The notes below the pieces were generated by a model. It was not told the DNA's origin. It made no database searches and saw only the letters and a list, made by a program, of their open reading frames with translations. A stretch of 64,000 nt of DNA from Alitibacter langaaensis DSM 22999. GTDB lineage: Bacteria > Pseudomonadota > Gammaproteobacteria > Enterobacterales > Pasteurellaceae. Position numbers and translations under genes: made by a program. The stretch lies in the NCBI RefSeq assembly GCF_003096995.1, contig NZ_QENU01000001.1, positions 1-64,000 on the forward strand. The letters are read 5' to 3'. The stretch's first letter is position 1. Every line of letters starts with the position of its first letter. Shown here in pieces: positions 46,424-56,361 of this stretch.

Positions 46424-46801
46424 TTAAATTTTAAGAATGATTTTTTCAGGCTTCTCACAATTCGCTTTCCATTGTAGAAGTTCCACTTTTTGTTTGCTTA
46501 TTTCAATCAGCTGGAGTTTTTGTTCGGAGATAAATTCTTCTTTTTTTACGCTGAAAATTTGTTGCTGTTCATTCATAAATAAACTTTCACTACTCTCTTG
46601 ACTGATAAGCACGCCAATTAACCGAAGTTGTTTAAATGGGCTGTGTTCAGCAATGGCAAACTGATTGAGATTACACAGTGAAGCCCGATTGGTTAATGCT
46701 GCGTTTGGGGCGGTTTGGCGATTGGTTTTATTAAAGGGGTCAGCATTGTTAGCCAAACTCAATGGCGCGAAAAATAACAGCGCATAAATCCAGATTTTCA
46801 T
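46424..46801 (-). CDS. comD: Competence protein ComD (PilP-like)
   Basis: The product has 125 residues. An N-terminal signal (IWIYALLFFAPLSLANA-type) precedes a small periplasmic domain (FKQLRLIGVLISQESSESLFMNEQQQIFSVKKEEFI) that fits the PilP role of linking the inner-membrane complex to the secretin. It lies between comC and comE in the conserved order. The start overlaps the comC stop by 1 bp (TAATG) and comE follows after 8 bp. Confidence 0.9.
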   Translation of the reverse strand: MKIWIYALLFFAPLSLANNADPFNKTNRQTAPNAALTNRASLCNLNQFAIAEHSPFKQLRLIGVLISQESSESLFMNEQQQIFSVKKEEFISEQKLQLIEISKQKVELLQWKANCEKPEKIILKI

Positions 46802-47331
46802 TATTTTTCCTTTTCTAGTTGCAAAATTAATTGGCTATAAATCGATTGCGTGTCATCACGTTCTTCACTCTCTAATTGGTTAATCTGCCACGACAACAGT
46901 TTGAATTGATTGAGTTGTAAAAGTGCGGTCAAAAATTGACATAATTCTGGGAAATGCCCATAAATATGCAATGTGAGCATAGGATTGGTTTGAAATCGCC
47001 ATTGTGGATTTTCAAGGCTTAATTTATTGGCTAGCTGCTGAATTTGCTGATTAATTTCAGCCACTCGTTGAGCCAGCAATGGTGTTAAATTATGCGATAT
47101 TTTTTGCTTTAAGCTTTGAAAGATCCGTTGCTGGTGTTGTTTTTGTTCGAGCTGTTGTTGAAGGGTTTTCTCCAGCTCAGATTTTTGCTGCCATTGTTCT
47201 AACGCTGAAAATAATTGTGTGCTACAACACAGTAAAATAAAGCAAAAAATGACCGCACTTTTTTGCCATGAAGTGGCATTCACCCATGTTCCCCAAAGGT
47301 TATTAGGATTGTTGAAAAAAGCCCAATTCAT
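46801..47331 (-). CDS. comC: Competence protein ComC (PilO-like)
   Basis: The protein has 176 residues. One transmembrane segment (SAVIFCFILLCCSTQLF) is followed by a long coiled coil rich in Q, E and K (ALEQWQQKSELEKTLQQQLEQKQHQQRIF) and a small C-terminal domain. This is the PilO plan: an inner-membrane alignment protein pairing with PilN. Uptake signals fall in the transmembrane segment (47252, encoding KSAV) and near the end (46921). The start overlaps the comB stop by 4 bp. Confidence 0.9.
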   Translation of the reverse strand: MNWAFFNNPNNLWGTWVNATSWQKSAVIFCFILLCCSTQLFSALEQWQQKSELEKTLQQQLEQKQHQQRIFQSLKQKISHNLTPLLAQRVAEINQQIQQLANKLSLENPQWRFQTNPMLTLHIYGHFPELCQFLTALLQLNQFKLLSWQINQLESEERDDTQSIYSQLILQLEKEK

Positions 47332-47825
47332 GGTTTTTCTCCCTGTTCAAAGGTGAAAGATAATGCGCCATTTTGTTGTGGCAAAAATTCAGTAATCTGA
47401 ATTTGCGGAAAATATTGGCTTAAATAGAGGTGTAATGGTTTAAATTCATGTTGGTCGGTAGTGCTTCCTTGCAGCAATGTATAGCGTTCGGTTAAAGCAA
47501 ATTGATGAATTTCCCCTTGAATCTGCGGAAATTCATTTAAGGCAATTATGGCGTTAAAAACCTTTTCATTGGTCATCGGTTGTTGCTTTTCTTGTGCGGG
47601 CATTTCTTTTCGTAATTTATTGATTTCTAACGCAAGTTGGCTAAGCTCAGTTTGCTGTTGTTGCACTTGTGCTTTTTGTTCATTAACGGTTTGTGCCAGC
47701 TGTTGGTTTAACGAAAAAAGCCCGAACTCACAGCAGGCAATTAAGCCGAGTGTAATACTGGTTTTCATCAGTATTACACGGCTTTTCGATTCAAATTGCT
47801 GTTGACGCCAAGGCAGCAAGTTCAT
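47328..47825 (-). CDS. comB: Competence protein ComB (PilN-like)
   Basis: The protein has 165 residues and starts MNLLPWRQQQFESKSR, the NLLPWR motif by which PilN binds PilM. A transmembrane segment (ITLGLIACCEFGLFSLNQQLA) and a coiled coil follow, then a ferredoxin-like domain. It anchors ComA at the membrane for pilus assembly. It overlaps comC by 4 bp and lies 16 bp after comA. Confidence 0.93.
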   Translation of the reverse strand: MNLLPWRQQQFESKSRVILMKTSITLGLIACCEFGLFSLNQQLAQTVNEQKAQVQQQQTELSQLALEINKLRKEMPAQEKQQPMTNEKVFNAIIALNEFPQIQGEIHQFALTERYTLLQGSTTDQHEFKPLHLYLSQYFPQIQITEFLPQQNGALSFTFEQGEKP

Positions 47826-47841
47826 GGGGTTGTCCTATTGG

Positions 47842-48657
47842 CTAAGCATGTACATTCCACAAGGCAAGCCCCAAGGCGATCATCGGCAAATCCGTTTGGC
47901 AATGTATCCATCCCCGTTGGGCAAATTCCTGTTGGTGTTTTTCAGAGTCATGACGAACATAAGCACAGACATTTTCAGGCTTGGTATCGAAACGAGAGCA
48001 ATATTGCTCAAAAAGTGCGGTCAAATCTGTGCCAGAATTTTGTAATATGTTGAAATCGTAGCCTTTTTGTTGAAATGCGATGCAATAATCATCATCTGCA
48101 TAGAGATATAACACATCATTGGGCAAATCGGATTTAATATGGTTGAAAGCACGGCTAAGAGCGTGGCTCACGCTATCTAATACATGGATTTTGAACGGCA
48201 TAAATTTTTCCATATGCGCTTTGGCATGTTCAATTAATACCGCTGACATCTCAATTAATGTGCCCTGTTTAAGTGGCGTGGCGTGATAATCAAACCATAC
48301 TTTATCAAGAGAAACAGGCAATTCCGAAGCCAGTAAATGTTGGCATTGTTGCGCACATTCTTGATCGGATAACTTTTGTGGCACCACAATGCTACGTTCC
48401 CATACAAAATTGGGCAGAATCGCCGAAATAAACAGCAAATTTGTTCTTTGTGGCTTAATCGGCACGGTCATTTCACGCATAATGCGCTGTGGCAAATTTA
48501 CTTGTGGCATCAGCGGCAATGTGGCGGAATGCGCTTCTGGCGCGGGATTAATTTGTGGCTTATTGCGCGCCCATTGCGGTTTTTCGAGCCAAACAGCTTC
48601 GACTTTGTTGTCGCGTAACCAAATTCCAATGGGCATAACTACGTTCGTTTTTTTCAT
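47842..48657 (-). CDS. comA: Competence protein ComA (PilM-like)
   Basis: The protein has 271 residues. It is PilM-like, with an actin-type ATPase fold expected, but the phosphate-binding motifs are not clear to my eye. Signatures that I can see are modest: ERSIVVPQKLSDQECAQQCQHLLASELP and VLDSVSHALSRAFNHI. The call leans on position as first gene of comABCDE, divergent from ponA. Expression should need CRP and Sxy through a CRP-S site upstream. An uptake signal lies inside (48013). Confidence 0.9.
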   Translation of the reverse strand: MKKTNVVMPIGIWLRDNKVEAVWLEKPQWARNKPQINPAPEAHSATLPLMPQVNLPQRIMREMTVPIKPQRTNLLFISAILPNFVWERSIVVPQKLSDQECAQQCQHLLASELPVSLDKVWFDYHATPLKQGTLIEMSAVLIEHAKAHMEKFMPFKIHVLDSVSHALSRAFNHIKSDLPNDVLYLYADDDYCIAFQQKGYDFNILQNSGTDLTALFEQYCSRFDTKPENVCAYVRHDSEKHQQEFAQRGWIHCQTDLPMIALGLALWNVHA

Positions 48658-48734
48658 ATTATTTTCCTTTTGAATGATTTTTTGTTTCGCGTAATCGCCT
48701 TAAAGGCTATATACTTATGGGTTGAAGTATTTCT

Positions 48735-48756
48735 AATTTTTTTATTTATCGCATTA
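48735..48756 (-). promoter_or_regulatory. Candidate CRP-S (competence) site upstream of comA
   Basis: Read on the minus strand the site has a perfect left half, TTAATGCGAT, with the C in TGCGA that defines Sxy-dependent CRP-S sites. The right half is poor (AAAAAATT instead of ATCGCA). A -10-like TATATA (48708-48713) follows, placing the site centre about 42-45 bp before the start point, the class II spacing expected. A second half-like element, GGCGAT at 48694-48699, lies too close to the start codon. Confidence 0.45.
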
Positions 48757-48775
48757 ACAAAGAGTGAATTTTGGA

Positions 48776-51379
48776 ATGAAGATCGCAAAATTAATACTGA
48801 GTAGCCTATTAACTTTAGTGATTTTAGGTTGTGTGGCTGCTGGATTATTTTATGCCCACCTGAAATCGGATTTACCGAATGTGGAAAGTCTGAAGACTGT
48901 TGAACTGCAACAGCCGATGCAAATTTATACGGCTGACGGAAAGTTAATTGGCGAAGTGGGCGAACAACGCCGTATTCCCGTTAAACTAGAAAATGTGCCT
49001 AAGCAGCTGATCAACGCTATTTTAGCCACAGAAGACAGCCGTTTTTATGAGCATCATGGTTTAGATCCAATTGGTATCGTGCGTGCGTTAGGGATTGCGA
49101 TTTCAAAAGGCGGCGCATCGCAGGGCGCGAGTACCATTACTCAACAGCTAGCCCGTAATTTTTTCTTAACGCCCGAAAAAACCATTATTCGTAAAGCCAA
49201 AGAAGCGGTATTGGCGATTGAAATTGAAAATACATTAAATAAAGATGAAATTTTAGAGCTTTATCTCAATAAAATTTATTTAGGTTATCGTTCCTATGGT
49301 GTCGCCGCAGCGGCTAAAACCTATTTTGGTAAAGATTTGAAAGACTTAACCCTTTCTGAAATGGCTGTCATTGCAGGTTTACCAAAAGCGCCTTCCACAA
49401 TGAACCCGCTTTATTCATTAAAACGTGCAGAAGAACGCCGTAATGTGGTGTTAGGGCGTATGTTGGAGATGAATTTCATCACTAAAGCTGAATATGATGC
49501 GGCATTGAAAGAGCCTATTGTTGCCAGTTATCACGGCGCGCAATTAGAATTTCGTGCTGATTACATCACCGAAATGGTACGCCAAGAAATGGTGAAACGT
49601 TTTGGGGAAGAAGTGGCTTATAACAGCGGCTATCAAGTTTATACTACCGTGCTTTCAAAAGACCAAGCAGCGGCTCAAAAAGCGGTGATTAATAATCTGA
49701 TTGATTATGATATGCGCCATGGTTATCGTGGTGCCGCGGTGTTATGGAAAAAAGGTGAAACTGCGTGGGATGAAGAAAAAATTATTGATGCCTTGCATAA
49801 ATTGCCTTATTCCGCGCCTTTTGTGCCCGCAGCGATTGTCGCAATGAGCAAAGGCGGCGCAGACGTATTATTGGCTTCTGGCGAAAAAATGACGCTAAAT
49901 TCGACCGCACTTCGCTTTGCTGGCAAAAAAGGCGTGCATATCGGCGAGCAAATCTGGCTGCGTCAACGTAATAATGGCGAATGGATATTGGGGCAAATCC
50001 CAAGTGTTAATTCGGCTTTAGTGTCGCTGAACTCAGATAATGGGGCGATTGAAGCGATTGTGGGCGGTTTTAGCTTTGAGCAAAGTAAATTTAACCGAGC
50101 AACACAATCGTTGGTGCAAGTGGGTTCTTCGATTAAGCCATTTATTTATGCCGCTGCTTTAGAAAAAGGCTTGACTCTTTCTAGCGTATTGCAAGATTCG
50201 CCAATTTTGATTAAAAAAGCAGGGCAAAAAGACTGGCAGCCGAAAAACTCGCCAAATCGTTATGACGGACCAATGCGTTTACGCGTGGGATTAGGGCAGT
50301 CAAAAAATATGATCGCCATTCGTGCGATGCAAATGGCAGGAATTTCATTTACAGCAGATTTCTTGCAACGTTTTGGCTTTAAACGTGATCAATATTTTGC
50401 GAGTGAAGCCTTGGCGTTAGGGGCGGCGTCATTTACACCATTAGAAATGGCGCGTGCTTATGCGGTGTTTGATAATGGCGGATTCTTAATCGATCCTTAT
50501 ATCATCAATAAAATTGTAGATAACAACGGCAAGGAATTATTTGTGGCTAATCCGAAAATTGCTTGCCCAGCTTGTGATGATATCGCAACAGTTTATGGGC
50601 CGACTAATGAGAAAGTTGATGGTTTCCAAATTCCCGATTCTGCTCAGGGATTATCCACAGATAATCTAGCGAAAACCGATGATAAAACCAATGGCGAAGA
50701 AGTGAGTGATGCAGGAACAGAAAATGCGGACCTTCCTGAATTCCAAGTGAAAAGTGGGGCATTAAAAGAAGATGATGTGAGCCTAATGGTGAAGGATAAA
50801 ACCGCCGCTTCCACCGTCGAATATGCGCCTCGTGTGATTAGCGGAGAACTTGCATTTTTAATTCGTAGCGCGTTAAATACGGCAATTTATGGCGAACAAG
50901 GTTTGGGCTGGAAAGGTACTAGTTGGCGTATGGCTCAACAAATTAAACGTGCTGATATTGGTGGCAAAACAGGGACAACAAATGGCTCAAAAGTCGCTTG
51001 GTATGCAGGTTTTGGCGCCAATATCACCACCGCAATTTATGTGGGCTTTGATGACAATAAATATGTTTTAGGCAAAGGTGAAGCAGGGGCAACAACGGCA
51101 ATGCCAGCCTGGATTGCTTATATGAAAGAAGCCTTAAGCGATATTCCAGAACGCCAATTGCCAGTGCCTGCGAATATTATGGAAAAACGTATCGATTATA
51201 GCTCTGGTTTGTTATCTTCTGATGGCGGCGGCAAGTTAGAATATTTCATTAAAGGTACGGAACCTAAACGTGTGTATATTCAAGAAAAAGCCGTCACCGG
51301 CCCTGGCTATTATGTGCCACCTGGCTTAAAAGAACGCTTGGGCAAAGCCCCTGATGGCTCGCAACAAGAATTGTTCTAA
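48776..51379 (+). CDS. ponA: Penicillin-binding protein 1A
   Basis: The protein has 867 residues. One N-terminal transmembrane segment precedes the glycosyltransferase (GT51) domain with ATEDSRFYEHHGLDPIGIVRA and GASTITQQLARNFFL. The transpeptidase has the active Ser in GSSIKPFIYAAAL, then SKN-like GQSKNMIAI and KTGT in GGKTGTTNGSKVAW. It polymerises and crosslinks peptidoglycan. The frame is open to GTG 48764, four codons upstream; I prefer ATG 48776. It is divergent from the competence operon. Confidence 0.96.
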   Translation: MKIAKLILSSLLTLVILGCVAAGLFYAHLKSDLPNVESLKTVELQQPMQIYTADGKLIGEVGEQRRIPVKLENVPKQLINAILATEDSRFYEHHGLDPIGIVRALGIAISKGGASQGASTITQQLARNFFLTPEKTIIRKAKEAVLAIEIENTLNKDEILELYLNKIYLGYRSYGVAAAAKTYFGKDLKDLTLSEMAVIAGLPKAPSTMNPLYSLKRAEERRNVVLGRMLEMNFITKAEYDAALKEPIVASYHGAQLEFRADYITEMVRQEMVKRFGEEVAYNSGYQVYTTVLSKDQAAAQKAVINNLIDYDMRHGYRGAAVLWKKGETAWDEEKIIDALHKLPYSAPFVPAAIVAMSKGGADVLLASGEKMTLNSTALRFAGKKGVHIGEQIWLRQRNNGEWILGQIPSVNSALVSLNSDNGAIEAIVGGFSFEQSKFNRATQSLVQVGSSIKPFIYAAALEKGLTLSSVLQDSPILIKKAGQKDWQPKNSPNRYDGPMRLRVGLGQSKNMIAIRAMQMAGISFTADFLQRFGFKRDQYFASEALALGAASFTPLEMARAYAVFDNGGFLIDPYIINKIVDNNGKELFVANPKIACPACDDIATVYGPTNEKVDGFQIPDSAQGLSTDNLAKTDDKTNGEEVSDAGTENADLPEFQVKSGALKEDDVSLMVKDKTAASTVEYAPRVISGELAFLIRSALNTAIYGEQGLGWKGTSWRMAQQIKRADIGGKTGTTNGSKVAWYAGFGANITTAIYVGFDDNKYVLGKGEAGATTAMPAWIAYMKEALSDIPERQLPVPANIMEKRIDYSSGLLSSDGGGKLEYFIKGTEPKRVYIQEKAVTGPGYYVPPGLKERLGKAPDGSQQELF

Positions 51380-51395
51380 AACTTTTTGAAATTTG

Positions 51396-51431
51396 ACCGC
51401 ACTTTTGTATTTCCCCAAGTGCGGTTGATTT
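51396..51431 (+). terminator. ponA terminator made of an inverted uptake-signal pair
   Basis: ACCGCACTT (51396-51404) and AAGTGCGGT (51417-51425) form the stem, with a 12-nt loop and TGATTTTT after it. Confidence 0.85.
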
Positions 51432-51456
51432 TTACTCAATTTTTTAAGGAATATCA

Positions 51457-52302
51457 ATGTTAAGTTATCGTCATAGTTTTCATGCAGGCAATCATGCAGA
51501 TGTGATTAAACATATTGTGCAAATGCTGATCATCGAAAGTTTACAGCAAAAAGAAAAAGGCTTTTATTATCTTGATACCCATTCGGGCGTGGGGCGTTAT
51601 CGTTTATTTAGCGAAGAATCGGAAAAAACAGCCGAGTTCGCCGAAGGTATTGGGTGTTTATGGCAACGTGATGATTTGCCCGAAGAAGTGGCGCGCTATA
51701 TTGCGCAAATTAAAAAGGTGAACTATGGCGGAAAAGAATTGCGCTATTATGCAGGTTCACCACTCATCGCCGCTCAAATGTTACGCCCGCAAGATCGTGC
51801 GTTATTGACAGAATTGCACCCAACGGATTTCCCTTTATTGCGTAATAATTTTAAAGGATTTGACAATATACAAACAAAACGTGATGACGGTTTTCAACAG
51901 CTGAAAGCCACGTTACCGCCTAAAGAGCGCCGTGGGTTGGTATTAATCGATCCACCTTATGAGCTAAAAGAAGATTACGATTTGGTTGTAAAAGCCATTG
52001 AAGAAGGCTATAAACGCTTTGCGACAGGGGTTTATGCGATTTGGTATCCCGTGGTGTTACGCCAACAAACTAAACGGATTGTGAAAGGGTTAGAAGCGAC
52101 GGGAATCCGTAAAATTCTGCAAATTGAATTTGCCGTACGCCCAGATAGCGATCAGCGAGGAATGACGGCAAGTGGTATGATCGTGATTAATCCGCCGTGG
52201 CAATTAGAAGCTCAGATGAAAAAAATTCTCCCGTATTTAGTGAAAGTATTAGTGCCTGAAGGCACGGGGAGTTATTCGGTAAAATGGATTACGCCAGAAT
52301 AA
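51457..52302 (+). CDS. rlmJ: 23S rRNA (adenine-N6)-methyltransferase RlmJ
   Basis: The protein has 281 residues and starts MLSYRHSFHAGNHADVIKHIV, as in E. coli RlmJ (YhiR). The catalytic motif is LIDPPYELKEDYD near residue 165. The enzyme makes m6A2030 in 23S rRNA. In Haemophilus an older view tied this gene to use of DNA as food; the methylase role fits the motif better. AAGGAATATCA precedes ATG 51457. It follows the ponA terminator. Confidence 0.95.
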   Translation: MLSYRHSFHAGNHADVIKHIVQMLIIESLQQKEKGFYYLDTHSGVGRYRLFSEESEKTAEFAEGIGCLWQRDDLPEEVARYIAQIKKVNYGGKELRYYAGSPLIAAQMLRPQDRALLTELHPTDFPLLRNNFKGFDNIQTKRDDGFQQLKATLPPKERRGLVLIDPPYELKEDYDLVVKAIEEGYKRFATGVYAIWYPVVLRQQTKRIVKGLEATGIRKILQIEFAVRPDSDQRGMTASGMIVINPPWQLEAQMKKILPYLVKVLVPEGTGSYSVKWITPE

Positions 52303-52376
52303 GGCGTTAATGCGAATTTTATAGCGCGGGATTTTTATGATAGAATCTCGCGTTTTTAATAGGGAGAGTATAGAAA

Positions 52377-52685
52377 ATGAATTTAGTCGATTTTTTAATG
52401 GAAAAATTAGATGATTTAAAAGCCACGGACATTCAACATATTGATGTGCGTGGTAAATCATCTATCACCGATAGCATGATTATTTGTACGGGAACCTCCA
52501 GCCGCCACGTTGCCTCTTTAGCGCAAAAACTGATTGATGAAAGCAAACAAGCGGGTTTTGAAAGTTTTGGCGAAGAAGGCAAAACTACCGCAGATTGGGT
52601 TGTGGTGGATTTTGGTCAAGCGATTGTTCATATCTTGCAACAAGAAAGCCGTGATATGTATCAGCTTGAAAAATTATGGGCATAA
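52377..52685 (+). CDS. rsfS: Ribosomal silencing factor RsfS
   Basis: The protein has 102 residues. The family blocks are [34 protein letters not shown] and [32 protein letters not shown]. RsfS binds L14 and stops subunit joining in starvation. It is the first gene of the block rsfS-rlmH-mrdA-mrdB-rlpA-dacA-ybeD-lipB-lipA, which is conserved in enterics. GGGAGAGT lies upstream. Confidence 0.96.
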   Translation: MNLVDFLMEKLDDLKATDIQHIDVRGKSSITDSMIICTGTSSRHVASLAQKLIDESKQAGFESFGEEGKTTADWVVVDFGQAIVHILQQESRDMYQLEKLWA

Positions 52686-52717
52686 CCCAAAAACTATCAA
52701 GATTTTAACCGCACTTT

Positions 52718-53185
52718 ATGAAGATACAACTTATTGCCGTTGGTACAAAAATGCCAGATTGGGTGAAAATAGGTTTTGAAGAATATCAACGCCGTTTCCC
52801 TAAAGATATGCCTTTTGAATTGATCGAAATTGCGGCAGGCAAGCGTGGCAAAAACGCAGATATCGCACGCATTTTGGAACAAGAAGGCAAAGCGATGCTG
52901 GCTGCTTGTGGCAAAGGTAAAATTGTGACTTTAGATATTCCGGGCAAGCCTTGGACAACCCATCAATTAGCGCAACAATTAGAGTCTTGGAAAAATGACG
53001 GGCGTGATGTGTGTTTGTTAATTGGCGGGCCTGAAGGGCTATCGCCAGAATGTAAAGCCGCAGCGGAGCAAAGTTGGTCATTATCTCCGCTCACATTGCC
53101 ACATCCTTTGGTGCGCGTGGTGGTCGCTGAAAGTCTTTATCGTGCGTGGTCGCTCACAACCAATCATCCTTATCATCGAGAATAA
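52718..53185 (+). CDS. rlmH: 23S rRNA (pseudouridine1915-N3)-methyltransferase RlmH
   Basis: The protein has 155 residues: [28 protein letters not shown] at the start and the SPOUT knot [47 protein letters not shown]. It methylates pseudouridine 1915 in helix 69 of 23S rRNA. It lies 32 bp after rsfS. An uptake signal (52708-52716) ends one base before the ATG and takes the place of a Shine-Dalgarno. Confidence 0.97.
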   Translation: MKIQLIAVGTKMPDWVKIGFEEYQRRFPKDMPFELIEIAAGKRGKNADIARILEQEGKAMLAACGKGKIVTLDIPGKPWTTHQLAQQLESWKNDGRDVCLLIGGPEGLSPECKAAAEQSWSLSPLTLPHPLVRVVVAESLYRAWSLTTNHPYHRE

Positions 53186-53191
53186 ACCAAC

Positions 53192-55195
53192 GTGGCGCTC
53201 TTAAGAAGATTATTTTCAGCTCCTAAGCACGAGCCGATCCGAGATAATAAATCGGAGCGGAACCTATTTGCGCGCCGCGCGTTGGTTGCCTTCGTCGGCA
53301 CTTTAGTGCTAACCGCTGTTCTTATGATGAATTTGTATCACTTGCAAGTAAGCGAGTTTGACAAATACCAAACGCGTTCTAATGGTAATCGTATTAAATT
53401 GCTCCCTGTGCCGCCAACGCGTGGCTTAATTTATGATCGCAACGGCACCTTGTTAGCAGAAAATCTTACCTTCTTTGGTTTGTATATTGTGCCGGAAAAA
53501 GTGGAAAATCTTGACCGCACTTTGGAAGAATTACGCGCGATAGTTGGGTTAACAGACGAAGATATTGAACAGTTCAAAAAGGAACGCCGCCGTTCTACAC
53601 GTTTTACCCCGATTTTGCTGAAACCCGATTTAACAGAAGAGCAAATTGCAAAATTTTCGGTAATTCAATATAACTATCAAGGGCTTGATGTGCGCCCTTA
53701 TTTTAAACGTCATTATTTATATGGCGAGCCAATGACCCATATTTTAGGCTATGTGGCGAAAATAAATGATAAAGATGCGGAACGTTTGAAAAATGAAAAT
53801 AAAGAAGCAGCTTATTCTGGCACCACAGATATCGGCAAACTAGGTATTGAGCGTTTCTATGAAGAACAATTACATGGCAGCGCTGGCTTTGAGCAAGTGG
53901 AAATCAATAGCCGCGGCAAGGTGATTCGCAAACTGAGTGAACAGCCACCCGTGGCTGGAAAAAGCGTGTATTTGACCATTGATCTGCCGTTGCAACAATA
54001 TATTGCGGAATTACTTGGCAATCAAAAAGGCTCCGCCGTTGTGATCGATCCGAAAGACGGCAGTGTGCTTGCGATGGTGTCCAGCCCAAGTTATGACAAT
54101 AATTTGTTTGTTGGAGGCATTTCTGGGGAAAATTATCGCCGCTTACTGAATGATGAAGATCGCCCATTGTATAATCGTGCTACGCAAGGTGCTTATCCGC
54201 CCGCTTCTACGGTTAAGCCTTTTGTGTCAGTCGCGGCGCTAACAGAAGGGGTCATTACGCCAGATTGGACGATTTCTGATCCCGGTTATTTCCAATTGCC
54301 TAATACCAGTAAAAAATTCCGCGACTGGAAAAAATCAGGGCATGGCCCAACGAATTTGCAAAAAGCCATTACGGAATCCTCAGATACTTATTTCTATACC
54401 GTTGCCTATCGAATGGGGATTGATCGTCTATCATCTTGGATGAAACGCTTTGGTTTTGGTATGCCAACGGGCATTGATATTCAAGAAGAAACTTCTGCGA
54501 TTATGCCGAGCCGTGAGTGGAAGCAGAAACGCTATAAAAAACCGTGGGTAATGGGGGATACAATTCCAGTTGGTATTGGACAAGGATATTGGACAGCCAC
54601 CCCGTTACAATTGGCGAAAGCAACCACGATATTAGTGAATAATGGGAAAGTGAATACCCCGCATTTAATGAAGGAAACCCATGGTTCAACGATAGAACCT
54701 TATAAAGATCCTTTGTTATATGATGATATTAAAGAACCTAATGCAGCGGCTTGGAGTGCGGCTAAACGGGGAATGTTTGGGGTAATTAATTCTGCTGGCG
54801 GTACAGGGCGTAAGGCGTTTGCTGGAACCACTTATATTGCCGCAGGGAAATCAGGTACAGCGCAAGTATTTAGCTTAAAAGAAGGGCAAAAATACAATGC
54901 GGCAAATCTGAAGAAATTTTTGCATGACCACGCATGGTTTACCGCTTTTGCCCCTTATGAAAATCCTAAAGTCGTGGTTTCCATTATTTTAGAAAATGCG
55001 GGTGGTGGCTCGAGTAATGCCGCACCTGTCGTTCGGCGTATTATGGATTTCTATTTGAATGAACGTTTGCCAAAATTGATGGCTGCAGAGCAAAATAATC
55101 CTGCATCTAGTAACCCTAATGGTGGGGCTGTGGAAAATTCTCAAGCGTTAGATGCACCAATGCCCGTAGATCAACCAACGGAAGATAAAAGATGA
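53192..55195 (+). CDS. mrdA: Penicillin-binding protein 2 (elongasome transpeptidase)
   Basis: The protein has 667 residues. One transmembrane helix ([18 protein letters not shown]) precedes the pedestal domain and the transpeptidase: active Ser in [14 protein letters not shown] in ESSDTYFY and KSGT in [12 protein letters not shown]. It crosslinks peptidoglycan in the rod complex with RodA. The start is GTG 53192, 6 bp after rlmH; I see only weak Shine-Dalgarno sequence, so coupling to rlmH is likely. Its stop overlaps mrdB by 4 bp. Confidence 0.97.
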   Translation: MALLRRLFSAPKHEPIRDNKSERNLFARRALVAFVGTLVLTAVLMMNLYHLQVSEFDKYQTRSNGNRIKLLPVPPTRGLIYDRNGTLLAENLTFFGLYIVPEKVENLDRTLEELRAIVGLTDEDIEQFKKERRRSTRFTPILLKPDLTEEQIAKFSVIQYNYQGLDVRPYFKRHYLYGEPMTHILGYVAKINDKDAERLKNENKEAAYSGTTDIGKLGIERFYEEQLHGSAGFEQVEINSRGKVIRKLSEQPPVAGKSVYLTIDLPLQQYIAELLGNQKGSAVVIDPKDGSVLAMVSSPSYDNNLFVGGISGENYRRLLNDEDRPLYNRATQGAYPPASTVKPFVSVAALTEGVITPDWTISDPGYFQLPNTSKKFRDWKKSGHGPTNLQKAITESSDTYFYTVAYRMGIDRLSSWMKRFGFGMPTGIDIQEETSAIMPSREWKQKRYKKPWVMGDTIPVGIGQGYWTATPLQLAKATTILVNNGKVNTPHLMKETHGSTIEPYKDPLLYDDIKEPNAAAWSAAKRGMFGVINSAGGTGRKAFAGTTYIAAGKSGTAQVFSLKEGQKYNAANLKKFLHDHAWFTAFAPYENPKVVVSIILENAGGGSSNAAPVVRRIMDFYLNERLPKLMAAEQNNPASSNPNGGAVENSQALDAPMPVDQPTEDKR

Positions 55196-56310
55196 ATGAG
55201 AAAAAATCATTAGTTTCCACAATTTGGGGAAAATTACACCTTGATTTTTGGTTGTTACTCGGTTTAATCATAATCTCTGGTTATGGTTTGATTGTGCTTT
55301 ATAGCGCCTCGGGTGCCAGTGAAGTGATGTTCCGCAATCGCATTATTCAAGTGGTATTAGGTTTTGCGGTCATGATAATAATGGCGCAATTTCCACCGCG
55401 CTTTTATCAGAGTATTGGCCCTTACCTTTTTATTGTCGGGATCATTTTGTTGGTGCTAGTTGATCTAGTGGGGACTACGAGTAAAGGGGCTCAGCGTTGG
55501 TTGGATTTAGGGATTATCCGCTTTCAACCCTCAGAAATTGTCAAATTGGCGGTGCCATTGATGGTCGCTGTCTATTTAGGCAACCGAACTTTGCCGCCTA
55601 GTTTGAAAGACACCATAATTTCATTGCTATTAATCGTTTTCCCAACATTGCTTGTTGCTATTCAGCCTGATTTAGGAACATCGATTTTAGTTAGTGCTTC
55701 GGGCATATTTGTGGTATTTTTAGCGGGCATGAATTGGTGGCTAATTGGTCTTGCTGTGGTGGGCGTAGCAGCCTTTATCCCAATTATGTGGTTGTATTTG
55801 ATGCATGATTATCAACGTACTCGGGTATTAACCTTGCTCGATCCTGAAAAAGATCCTTTGGGCGCAGGCTATCATATTTTGCAATCGAAAATTGCGATTG
55901 GCTCAGGCGGGCTTCTCGGGAAAGGCTGGATGCACGGCACGCAATCGCAGCTAGAATTTTTGCCAGAGCCCCATACAGACTTCATTTTTGCTGTATTAAG
56001 TGAAGAACACGGAATGATCGGCGTGATTATTTTGCTCACGATCTATTTCTTTATTATTACTCGCGGATTAATGATCGGTGTGCAAGCGCCAACGGCATTT
56101 GGTCGTATTTTAACAGGCTCGCTAACCTTGATTTTCTTCGTGTATATTTTTGTGAACATCGGAATGGTGAGTGGTATTTTGCCTGTTGTTGGCGTACCAT
56201 TACCGATGATTAGTTATGGCGGCACGTCATTTGTATCGCTTATGGCTGGATTTGGCTTAATTATGTCAATTCACACCCACAAACGTACCCTTTATTCCCA
56301 AGGGAACTAA
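55192..56310 (+). CDS. mrdB: Peptidoglycan glycosyltransferase RodA (SEDS family)
   Basis: The protein has 372 residues with ten transmembrane segments. SEDS signatures are [71 protein letters not shown] (with the catalytic-type Asp) and [13 protein letters not shown]. It polymerises glycan strands with PBP2. ATG 55192 overlaps the mrdA stop (ATGA). Confidence 0.97.
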   Translation: MNEKKSLVSTIWGKLHLDFWLLLGLIIISGYGLIVLYSASGASEVMFRNRIIQVVLGFAVMIIMAQFPPRFYQSIGPYLFIVGIILLVLVDLVGTTSKGAQRWLDLGIIRFQPSEIVKLAVPLMVAVYLGNRTLPPSLKDTIISLLLIVFPTLLVAIQPDLGTSILVSASGIFVVFLAGMNWWLIGLAVVGVAAFIPIMWLYLMHDYQRTRVLTLLDPEKDPLGAGYHILQSKIAIGSGGLLGKGWMHGTQSQLEFLPEPHTDFIFAVLSEEHGMIGVIILLTIYFFIITRGLMIGVQAPTAFGRILTGSLTLIFFVYIFVNIGMVSGILPVVGVPLPMISYGGTSFVSLMAGFGLIMSIHTHKRTLYSQGN

Positions 56311-56361
56311 TTTTGTTTTCTGAGTTCTTAGAAAGCGAAAGACAAAACTTGAGATTAAATT

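Noticed and set aside
48681-48702. Alternative CRP-S site nearer comA (GGCGAT half-site)
   Set aside because: It is only about 24 nt from the start codon, too close for activation, and its second half does not match.
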